Positions 26,279 to 33,224 of a stretch of DNA of 34,096 nucleotides are shown here, one piece after another (position 1 is the first letter of the stretch; every line of letters begins with the position of its first letter). The DNA comes from an uncultured Alphaproteobacteria bacterium. GTDB lineage: Bacteria; Pseudomonadota; Alphaproteobacteria; HIMB59. The stretch is from contig CABZXY010000008.1 in the NCBI GenBank assembly GCA_902529795.1, positions 1-34,096 on the forward strand. Reading direction: 5' to 3'. The position numbers and the translations under genes are program-made. The notes beneath the pieces were generated by a model. That model had not been told where the DNA came from and ran no database searches. It saw only the letters and a program-made list of their open reading frames with translations.

Positions 26279-26326
26279 AAAAAATACTTTATTGTCTAAA
26301 AAATTAATAAGCTATTGGTATTTAAC

Positions 26327-26347
26327 TTGCGCATACTTATTGTGCAA
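26327..26347. promoter_or_regulatory. Short inverted repeat in the 26279-26492 spacer
   Basis: TTGCGCA (26327-26333) and TGTGCAA (26341-26347) can pair with one G-U. It lies between two divergent genes and may be an operator or the first helix of a transcript. Confidence 0.3.
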
Positions 26348-26386
26348 ACTTGGCAATACTCATTTTAAATAATTTTAGTAGATTAA

Positions 26387-26483
26387 TAAAAGAGAAGAGT
26401 GGAAATAACAAATTTTATTAAGTTTAACATAAGATTCTCAGCTATTCCCTCCTAAAAAGATAACTGACCGCTCTTCTCTTTTA
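26387..26483 (+). ncRNA. Candidate structured RNA or leader with an anti-Shine-Dalgarno loop
   Basis: The 16 bases 26387-26402 (TAAAAGAGAAGAGTGG) can pair with 26468-26483 (CCGCTCTTCTCTTTTA), all Watson-Crick except one G-U. Inside, TCAGCTAT and ATAACTGA form a second helix with one mismatch, exposing a loop TCCCTCCTAAAAAG. The CCUCC core is the complement of a ribosome-binding site, as in known alphaproteobacterial small RNAs. The outer helix ends nine bases before the ATG of the DUF2721 gene, which has no ribosome-binding site of its own. It could be a free small RNA or a leader element. Confidence 0.4.
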
Positions 26484-26492
26484 ACTTCAAAC

Positions 26493-26906
26493 ATGAGTAA
26501 CTTCACTACACTTTATCCAGCATTACTCTTCCCTGCTATTCCATTAATGATGATCTCATTTGGAAACAGATACACTTCTCTTGCTTCCTTAATTAGAAAA
26601 ATTCATGATTTAATTGTACTTAATAAACACTCCAAAAAAACCGCAGGGCATTATTTTGATCAAATTCTAATATTAACAAAGCGTTTAAATTTAGTTAGAT
26701 CTGTACAAACTCTATCAGGGTTAAGTTTCCTTTGTAATCTTTTTAGTATCTTTGCTAGTTATTTAGAGGAATATCAGTTGGCATTAAACTCCTTTGGTCT
26801 TGGTGTTTTAATATTTGCTATTGCAATTTTAATGTTCATTTACGAAATTCAATTATCTACTAGCGCTCTTAGTAAACACTTAGAAGATTTAAAAGACTTG
26901 AGTTAG
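26493..26906 (+). CDS. DUF2721 membrane protein
   Basis: This 137-residue protein matches DUF2721 (PF11026): an N-terminal hydrophobic LLFPAIPLMMISFGNRYTSL, SLIRKIHDL, a charged middle, then RSVQTLSGLSFLCNLFSIF and a last helix ending in YEIQLSTSALSKHLEDL. About three membrane segments are visible. No function is known for the family. The gene follows a 16-bp-stem leader and lacks a recognisable ribosome-binding site. Confidence 0.82.
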   Translation: MSNFTTLYPALLFPAIPLMMISFGNRYTSLASLIRKIHDLIVLNKHSKKTAGHYFDQILILTKRLNLVRSVQTLSGLSFLCNLFSIFASYLEEYQLALNSFGLGVLIFAIAILMFIYEIQLSTSALSKHLEDLKDLS

Positions 26907-26948
26907 ATCTGGTTTTCTAACCTACTTCCGCTATTTTATTGATTATTA

Positions 26949-27689
26949 ATGAAAAGATTTACTCTTTTATTTTCGGCTTTTTTTTTAACTAGCTGTGCTG
27001 GAACATATAATTTTGCATGGTTTTCTATCAATCCTTTTCATCCCCAAGGATCATCTAACATTGAGTTTTTAATTGGAGGACTTTGGACCACAATTTGGAT
27101 ATCATTAGTCAGTTTAATTATAGCGGCGATATTAGGGCTAATAGTAACTCTTCCCAACTTCAGCTCAAAAAAATCTATTCGATCAATAAATCTTATATAT
27201 GTAGAAATTTTTAGAGCAATACCAGTATTGGTTCTTTTGCTCTGGATTTATTATGGTTTACCATCCATATTTGGTGGAGGCTTATCTTTTAATCCCTTTG
27301 TTGCTGGTGTCATTACTCTAGTTTTACATGAGTCAGCTTTCATCTCTGAAATTTATCGATCAGGCATTCAGGCAATTAAAAAAGGTCAAATCGAAGCTGC
27401 ACGATCTCTAGGTCTTAAACCTAGTTTGGTTTTTTTAAAAGTGACTTTACCTCAAGCGATTAGAATTATCACACCTGCACTAATGAATCAGGGTATCTAT
27501 ATTTTGAAAATGAGCTCACTTATATCAGTTATAGGTTTAGGAGATCTTACAAGAAGAGCTAATGAATTAATAGTTACTACGTATCGTCCTTTGGAAATTT
27601 ACTCATTCTTAGTTTTAGAATATCTAGTCTTAATCTTAATAGCCTCTTTTTTTGTCCGTAAATTAGAGAAGAAATTTGAAATTAAGTAA
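26949..27689 (+). CDS. Polar amino-acid ABC permease with a lipoprotein-like N-terminus
   Basis: A 246-residue HisMQ-type permease. The core (GLWTTIWISLVSLIIAAILG, YVEIFRAIPVLVLLLWIYYG, and the EAA loop EAARSLGLKPSLVFLKVTLPQ near 158-178) is normal and near full length. Residues 1-16 read as a lipoprotein signal (LLFSAFFLTSC, lipobox cysteine 16), followed by a short periplasmic stretch before the first core helix, unusual for a permease. No ATPase or binding protein is adjacent. AapP and the PheC-like protein at 10089 are candidates to share. It overlaps the MATE gene by eight bases, tail to tail. Confidence 0.85.
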   Translation: MKRFTLLFSAFFLTSCAGTYNFAWFSINPFHPQGSSNIEFLIGGLWTTIWISLVSLIIAAILGLIVTLPNFSSKKSIRSINLIYVEIFRAIPVLVLLLWIYYGLPSIFGGGLSFNPFVAGVITLVLHESAFISEIYRSGIQAIKKGQIEAARSLGLKPSLVFLKVTLPQAIRIITPALMNQGIYILKMSSLISVIGLGDLTRRANELIVTTYRPLEIYSFLVLEYLVLILIASFFVRKLEKKFEIK

Positions 27690-29040
27690 CAGGATTAGTC
27701 TTAAGAGCTAATCCCTCTTTTTTAATTAAATATCGCATATGAAAGAAAATTAAGAAGGCGGCGATGATATTACTGCAAAGGATAGCCCACCAGATACCAT
27801 TTAACCCAAGCCCTAAAGTTTGAGAAAAAAAGTAAAAAGTAAAGGGAGGAATAATTGCGAGTCTTAAGAGAGTATAAAAAGCATTAATTGTAGGCTTTTT
27901 CATGCCCGATAGAACTGAGCCGCTTTGATGAATCACCTGATAAACAAAAGTAAGAAACGCAGCCATGAATAAATAGCTTCCAGCTATTTTAATTACTTCA
28001 GTATCTCGAGTGAATAAATATGCCATTTGTTCACCTGCGAGAAAGAGAATGGCTGAGCCAAAGACCATTAGTAATAAAGCTAATTTAAGCGAAGTAACAA
28101 AGGCCTCATAAATTCTGTCAAAATTTTTAGCCCCATAGTTTTGGCCTGTCATACTTAACATTGCTGTATTAAGACCAATAGCAGGTAAAAGGATAATTTG
28201 TTCTATTCTTAAAGCTATACCATATCCGGCACTAGCACTTGCTCCATAACCTGTCACATATTTTTGAATAATAAAAAAACCTATTCCAATAAGTAACATG
28301 TTCATACTTGCTGGAAGAGCTTGCTTGAAAATATCAATAGCCATCTTAATTTGGAGTTTACAGTAGCTAAATTGAAATTTTTTGGACAAAGGACTTTTAA
28401 GAACAAAATATCCTAAATAGATGACATTAAATATTTGGCAAAGAATGGTGGCAATTGCAATTCCCATTGTTCCCAATGCAGGGAAAGGACCAATACCTAA
28501 AGACAGAATAGGGTTAAAGATCAAATTTATTATAAAACCAATAATAAGAGCATTTCTATTTTTTTTTGTATCACCTTGTGCATATAAAAAAGAGTTGATG
28601 ACATTGGCAAAAATAAAAAAAGGAGCACCATATGCTAGAGTTTGCATATAGCGAAGACCATTTTCCAAAAAAAGATCACTAGCTCCAAAAAATATAAAAA
28701 CAGGTTCTGAAATTTTATAGGTGATATATCCAATTAAAACTGAAAGAATTAGAGAAATCGTTAAAGATTGAATGTATATGTAAACAGCATCTTCTTCTTT
28801 TTTTGCTCCTAGTAAGTTTGAAACTAACGCTGTTGTTCCTTGTCCAAAACCTACTGCAAAAGCTAACAGTATGAAATAGACTGGGAAAGAAATGGCAAGT
28901 CCTGCTAAAGCCTCGGTGCTAATAAGACCAGCGTAAAATGTATCAACGACATTATAAAGCGTGTAAAAAAGCATCCCAATACCGGCTGGTACGGCCATGC
29001 TTATCAACTGCTTTCGAATATTACCCTGTGTGAGATCCAT
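27682..29040 (-). CDS. MATE-family multidrug/metabolite exporter
   Basis: The 452-residue protein has the twelve hydrophobic segments and two-halved pattern of MATE exporters. The first helix pair is IGMLFYTLYNVVDTFYAGLI, with the typical GFGQGTTALVSNLLGAKK after helix 2. Cation-driven export of an organic compound is expected. It starts three bases after hemJ and is the last gene of the haem operon, so a porphyrin, haem or toxic by-product is a possible but unproven substrate. Confidence 0.9.
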   Translation of the reverse strand: MDLTQGNIRKQLISMAVPAGIGMLFYTLYNVVDTFYAGLISTEALAGLAISFPVYFILLAFAVGFGQGTTALVSNLLGAKKEEDAVYIYIQSLTISLILSVLIGYITYKISEPVFIFFGASDLFLENGLRYMQTLAYGAPFFIFANVINSFLYAQGDTKKNRNALIIGFIINLIFNPILSLGIGPFPALGTMGIAIATILCQIFNVIYLGYFVLKSPLSKKFQFSYCKLQIKMAIDIFKQALPASMNMLLIGIGFFIIQKYVTGYGASASAGYGIALRIEQIILLPAIGLNTAMLSMTGQNYGAKNFDRIYEAFVTSLKLALLLMVFGSAILFLAGEQMAYLFTRDTEVIKIAGSYLFMAAFLTFVYQVIHQSGSVLSGMKKPTINAFYTLLRLAIIPPFTFYFFSQTLGLGLNGIWWAILCSNIIAAFLIFFHMRYLIKKEGLALKTNPVT

Positions 29041-29043
29041 AAA

Positions 29044-29460
29044 TTAAAAAGGTTTCACTACTACAAGTATAATAATTAAGACAAGAAGGATAGTTGGAAC
29101 TTCATTGATTATTCGTAAATATCTCGAGGTATAATCTCTGTAATTATGCTCTAAGTTTTTTCTGATTTTTGCTAAGTACATGTGAAACCAAGTTAAAATA
29201 GCGACTAATATTAACTTCAAAATCAACCACCAAGCAAAACCAACGTAGTGAATTAACCCCAACCCAAAAACCCAAGTTAAGATCATAGCTGGATTCATGA
29301 TAATTCGAAGAAGCTTGTATTCCATTTTTTGAAAAACTTCATTCATTTCTTTATTGGTGTTATTTTCAATGTGGTAAACAAATAATCTTGGTAGATAAAA
29401 GAGTCCTGCAAACCAAGAGACAAAAGAAATAATATGAAGTATTTTTAATGTCTCATACAT
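29044..29460 (-). CDS. hemJ: Protoporphyrinogen IX oxidase HemJ
   Basis: A 138-residue membrane protein with four hydrophobic segments, of the HemJ family that oxidises protoporphyrinogen IX in many alphaproteobacteria and cyanobacteria. The conserved histidine is in LKILHIISFVSWFAGLFYLP, and the WLILKLILVAILTWFHMYLA segment carries the conserved lysine. Start is three bases after hemF. It supplies the step between HemF and HemH, so the operon covers all steps from porphobilinogen to protohaem. Confidence 0.92.
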   Translation of the reverse strand: MYETLKILHIISFVSWFAGLFYLPRLFVYHIENNTNKEMNEVFQKMEYKLLRIIMNPAMILTWVFGLGLIHYVGFAWWLILKLILVAILTWFHMYLAKIRKNLEHNYRDYTSRYLRIINEVPTILLVLIIILVVVKPF

Positions 29461-29463
29461 TGT

Positions 29464-30288
29464 TTAATTCCATTTTGCCTCTGGAGGCATTGACATAAGT
29501 ATGGCATCAATATTACCACCTGTTTTTAAACCAAATAAAGTTCCTCGGTCATATAATAGATTAAATTCCACATAACGAGATCTTTTTTGAGATAGGGTTC
29601 TTAAATCATCTTTGTTGTAATCAAAATCTTTCTTTCGATTTACATTATCGATAATGAAGTTAATAAAATACTGACCAATGTCTTTAATAAAAAATAAATC
29701 TTTTTCAAAATTATTACTAATATAGTCGAAAAAAACTCCTCCAACTCCCCTCGGCTCTTTTCGATGTTTCAAATAAAAGTATTCATCACATTGTTTTTTA
29801 AATTTTTCGTAATATTCTTTATCATGAGGGTCGCATGTTCTTTTTAAGCCCTCATGAAAATTTTCAGTTTCTTTATCTTCCGGAATAGCAGGTGTTAAAT
29901 CACATCCTCCGCCAAACCACTGTTTTCCTTTTGTGGTAATATAGCGAGTATTAAAATGAGCAGCTGCAATTTTAGGATTTTTCATGTGAGCCACGACGGA
30001 AATGCCACTAGCCCAAAAACTTGGATCTTCCTCAGTCCCCGGCATATTACCTCTAAATTCTTCACTAAATTCACCATGTACTGTAGAAATGTTCACACCA
30101 ACTTTTTCAAAGATCTCGCCCTTAAGAATAGACATTAATCCACCTCCTCCTCCAGGTCTTTGCCATTTATTCTCCTGAAAAGTTGAACCATCAACTTTTT
30201 GGATAGCGCCAACGATTTGATTACGTAGTTCTTTAAACCATTTTTCAGCTTGTTTTTGTTGATTTTGTACTTGTTCGCTCATACCCAT
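29464..30288 (-). CDS. hemF: Coproporphyrinogen III oxidase, oxygen-dependent
   Basis: The 274-residue protein decarboxylates coproporphyrinogen III to protoporphyrinogen IX using O2, which implies aerobic life. Signatures seen are WQRPGGGGGLMSILKG, FFDYISN, the histidine-containing HFNTRYI (near 115), WFGGGCDLTPAIP, and EFNLLYDRGTLFGLKTGGNID near the end. It is slightly shorter than E. coli HemF. The first ten bases overlap hemH. Confidence 0.95.
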   Translation of the reverse strand: MGMSEQVQNQQKQAEKWFKELRNQIVGAIQKVDGSTFQENKWQRPGGGGGLMSILKGEIFEKVGVNISTVHGEFSEEFRGNMPGTEEDPSFWASGISVVAHMKNPKIAAAHFNTRYITTKGKQWFGGGCDLTPAIPEDKETENFHEGLKRTCDPHDKEYYEKFKKQCDEYFYLKHRKEPRGVGGVFFDYISNNFEKDLFFIKDIGQYFINFIIDNVNRKKDFDYNKDDLRTLSQKRSRYVEFNLLYDRGTLFGLKTGGNIDAILMSMPPEAKWN

Positions 30289-31301
30289 CCATACAATTCG
30301 TTTTCCAATAACGAAGTTAGGAGGAGTATATGATCATCTCGATCATTAAGACAGGGGATATATCCAAATTTTTTACCACCATTTTCTATAAAAATTTCTC
30401 TATTTTCTTCATTTAGTTCCTCAATGGTCTCTAGGCAATCAGAAGAAAAGGCAGGGCTGATAACATGGATATCATCAGTACCTTCTTTAGCTAAACTTTC
30501 AATTGTCTTGTCTGTATAGGGTTGTAGCCACTCTGCAGGGCCAAACCTTGATTGAAAAGTTGTCATATAACTATCTTCAGATAAGTTCATGGACTCCGCA
30601 ACTAGTCTTGTTGTTTTCCTACAAAAGCAGTGATAGGGGTCCCCTTTGTCTAAATATTTTTTTGGAATTCCGTGGTAACTAAAAAGTAGTTTTTTTGGTT
30701 TATCATTTTTACTCCAGAATTCTTCAATACTATTTTTTAATGCTTGAATATAGAGAGGTTGATCATAATAACTTCCAATAAATCTTAAAGAGGGAACCCA
30801 ACGCCATTTTTGAAGCTCTAAGGCGACTGCATCAAAAGTTGAACCCGTTGTAGCGGCACAATATTGAGGGTAAAGGGGAAGGACAATAATACGATCACAA
30901 TTTTGTTTTCTTAGATTATTTAAACCTTCTGCAACACTAGGATTGCCATATCTCATTCCAATATCAAAAACTAGATTAGAATATTTTTTTTCTAATTTCT
31001 CTTTAATGAGGTTTTTTTGTTTTTTTGTGTAAAGCAATAAAGGTGAACCATCATCTGTCCAAACCGATTGATAGGCCTTTGCAGATTTAGCAGGCCTTGT
31101 GCGAAGAACTATGCCATTTAAAATTAACCACCAAATTGGTTTTGGAGTTTCGATTACCCTCTCGTCACTTAAGAATTGTCGGAGGTATGTTTTCAAAGAA
31201 GGAGCTGTTGGTTCATCTGGTGTTCCTAAATTCGTCAGAAGGATACCTGTTTTTAAACCAGATCCGTGGATATACAGATCATTGCCTTTAAAGTTTGCCA
31301 T
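30279..31301 (-). CDS. hemH: Ferrochelatase
   Basis: A 340-residue ferrochelatase that inserts Fe2+ into protoporphyrin IX. The order of motifs is TGILLTNLGTPDEP, LRQFLSDERVI, the catalytic histidine in SYHGIPKKYLDKGDPY, TTFQSRFGPAEWLQPYT, and the acidic SDCLETIEELNEE. It lacks the long N- or C-terminal extension of eukaryotes. CFC near residue 227 matches a place where some family members carry Fe-S cysteines, but only two are visible here. Confidence 0.96.
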   Translation of the reverse strand: MANFKGNDLYIHGSGLKTGILLTNLGTPDEPTAPSLKTYLRQFLSDERVIETPKPIWWLILNGIVLRTRPAKSAKAYQSVWTDDGSPLLLYTKKQKNLIKEKLEKKYSNLVFDIGMRYGNPSVAEGLNNLRKQNCDRIIVLPLYPQYCAATTGSTFDAVALELQKWRWVPSLRFIGSYYDQPLYIQALKNSIEEFWSKNDKPKKLLFSYHGIPKKYLDKGDPYHCFCRKTTRLVAESMNLSEDSYMTTFQSRFGPAEWLQPYTDKTIESLAKEGTDDIHVISPAFSSDCLETIEELNEENREIFIENGGKKFGYIPCLNDRDDHILLLTSLLENELYGWV

Positions 31302-31318
31302 TGAAAAAAGTACGTTTT

Positions 31319-32335
31319 TTAGGCTAATTTAGTTCTTATTTGTTCGATAAAAAGGTGAATATTGGTCTCAGGTGTGATCTTTTGCACTCCATGGTCTAAG
31401 CTTGCAATCCAGCCTGAGCGTTGACTGACATCAAAGGATTGACATAAATCAATGTATTCGTTAATTGCCATTAGAAAATCAGATTTTTCAGGAATAGCTA
31501 AAAGTTCATTGGAAAAATTACCCTGTAAGGATAGGTGGGTTTGAGAAAGTTCCTTAAAAATATTATGCTGTGTTCCAAGAACAGTTAATTGTAAATTTGA
31601 TACTCCTTTAAGAAGGTCAAACTTAGAGTGAGAAATATTTTTCGTGAAATAACCAATACGATTAGGATATTGATCAGCTATTTGTTCGATAAAGGGAAGA
31701 CTATAGTCCTCGAACTCCTTATCCGTTAGCTGATTGGCCTCAGTGTCAAAGATCATTAATAGATCAATGTCATTTTGAAATTGGATATCAATATTTCTAT
31801 TTAAAATCTTTTCTAATACTGGTAGGGCTTCAATTAATAAATTATCAGTAATTGGATTATTGCGAACTGCAAAGTGGTATAAAGTAATAGGACCCCCTGT
31901 AAACCCAATGAGAGATTTATTTTGAGGAAGAGATGAGCGAATATTTTGAAGAGCTAGGTGCTGGAATTGAATGTATTCTTCAAAGGCATCTAAGTGAATA
32001 TTATCGAGCATCGATCTAGATAAATTTTTCTCAAAGACTGGACCAGGACTAAAAGATAGTCCCATACCTAAAAAATCAAGTGGGAAAAGTATATCGCTAA
32101 ACAGAATGGCAGCATCAAAATCAAATTCTTGAATAGGACCTAATGTTACTTCACAAGCTAGTTCAGGCTCACGACATAGCTGTTCAAAAGTATATTTCTG
32201 TTTAAGTTGTTGATAGTGATTATGATACCGACCAGCTTGGCGCATCATCCAAATAGGAGGAACAGCTTGATCTACTTTTTGAAGAGCATTGCTGAATGAT
32301 TGATTACAAATGTGAGACAATATCTCTAGCTCCAT
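31319..32335 (-). CDS. hemE: Uroporphyrinogen decarboxylase
   Basis: The 338-residue enzyme decarboxylates uroporphyrinogen III to coproporphyrinogen III. IWMMRQAGRYHNHY (the two arginines), AILFSDILFPLDFLGMGL (the catalytic aspartate), FTGGPITLY and the C-terminal LDHGVQKITPETN place it in HemE. I chose the ATG at 32335, because it gives the normal N-terminus (LSHICNQSFSNALQKV). A longer frame to 32374 would add thirteen residues without family match. It overlaps the end of hemB by 32 bases, an unusually deep overlap. Several positions are divergent: GGP instead of GAP before the tyrosine. Confidence 0.92.
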   Translation of the reverse strand: MELEILSHICNQSFSNALQKVDQAVPPIWMMRQAGRYHNHYQQLKQKYTFEQLCREPELACEVTLGPIQEFDFDAAILFSDILFPLDFLGMGLSFSPGPVFEKNLSRSMLDNIHLDAFEEYIQFQHLALQNIRSSLPQNKSLIGFTGGPITLYHFAVRNNPITDNLLIEALPVLEKILNRNIDIQFQNDIDLLMIFDTEANQLTDKEFEDYSLPFIEQIADQYPNRIGYFTKNISHSKFDLLKGVSNLQLTVLGTQHNIFKELSQTHLSLQGNFSNELLAIPEKSDFLMAINEYIDLCQSFDVSQRSGWIASLDHGVQKITPETNIHLFIEQIRTKLA

Positions 32336-33224
32336 AGGTAATGATGTAATCTGCCTTAGCGCGACTAAACACATTCAAAGACTCTATTAATAAATCAGGG
32401 TATTTGCCCAGCCTTTGGGAGTCTAATAATTTTAAACTCGCGAATTCTCCACTGACTTGATAGGCCCCTGTAGGAAGTAAGGTTTCCGCCTTAATTTCTT
32501 GAATTAAATCAATTGAAGTCATTCCGGGTTTCACCATTAAATAGTTAGCTCCTTGAGCAGCATTGATAATTGAACTTTGAATAGCTTTAGATCGATCATT
32601 GACTGGAAGTTGATAAGAGGATCGGTCATAGCCTTTAGGCGTTGAATTAGCAGCCTCACGAAATGGACCATAAAATCCACTTTTGAATTTAGAGGAATAG
32701 CTCATTATTTGAGCAGCATTAAAATTATTTTCATTAAATATTTTTCTTAAATACTTGGTTGTATCTTTCATCATATCACTCGGAGCAATAATATCTGCCC
32801 CTGCTTCTAGATAAGTGTTTGCAGCTAATCCCAAAGCATAGTGAGTTTCTTGTAAATTAATTTTTTTATTATGAGATATACCACAATGACCATCTGGAGT
32901 AATAGAACATAAGCAAGTATCGATCAACAATGTGAGATCTTTTTTAAACTGTGTTTTTAATGATCGAATAACCTCATAATGAAAACTAAAATCTTCTGGC
33001 AGTTTTTGCTTTTCTTTTGGAACTATAAAAAAAAGAAAATTACGCAAACCTTTTTTTAAGTCTTTTTCAACCGCTTTAAGGATAGTGGATTGAGGCCAAC
33101 TATAGTTTTCTCCTAAGCCTTTAATATTTTTTGGAGATTGAAGCCTTTGATCAACAAACATAGGTTGAATTAACATTTGTCTAGAGAGTTTATTTGTTTT
33201 TCTAATTGGAAAATAGGATTTCAT
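32304..33224 (-). CDS. hemB: Delta-aminolevulinate dehydratase, zinc-type
   Basis: The 306-residue enzyme joins two aminolevulinates to porphobilinogen. The Schiff-base lysines are K179 (SYSSKFKSGFYGPFR) and K232 (LMVKPGM). The metal-binding segment is DTCLCSITPDGHCG with cysteines 104, 106 and 114, the zinc-type triad. Most alphaproteobacteria have aspartates there (DxALDP, magnesium type). The length is about 20 residues below the usual. Its ATG overlaps the hemC stop as ATGA, and its tail overlaps hemE. This metal signature suggests the operon came from elsewhere. Confidence 0.95.
   Translation of the reverse strand: MKSYFPIRKTNKLSRQMLIQPMFVDQRLQSPKNIKGLGENYSWPQSTILKAVEKDLKKGLRNFLFFIVPKEKQKLPEDFSFHYEVIRSLKTQFKKDLTLLIDTCLCSITPDGHCGISHNKKINLQETHYALGLAANTYLEAGADIIAPSDMMKDTTKYLRKIFNENNFNAAQIMSYSSKFKSGFYGPFREAANSTPKGYDRSSYQLPVNDRSKAIQSSIINAAQGANYLMVKPGMTSIDLIQEIKAETLLPTGAYQVSGEFASLKLLDSQRLGKYPDLLIESLNVFSRAKADYIITYGARDIVSHL

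Noticed and set aside
26383-26430. A 15-codon leftward frame preceded by AGGAGGG
   Set aside because: The ribosome-binding site is about 17 bases from the ATG, too far, and the frame lies within the pairing arms of the RNA element. It is more likely a by-product of that structure.
31097-31332. Two rightward frames across the start of hemH
   Set aside because: They are antisense to the conserved N-terminus of ferrochelatase and match no family.
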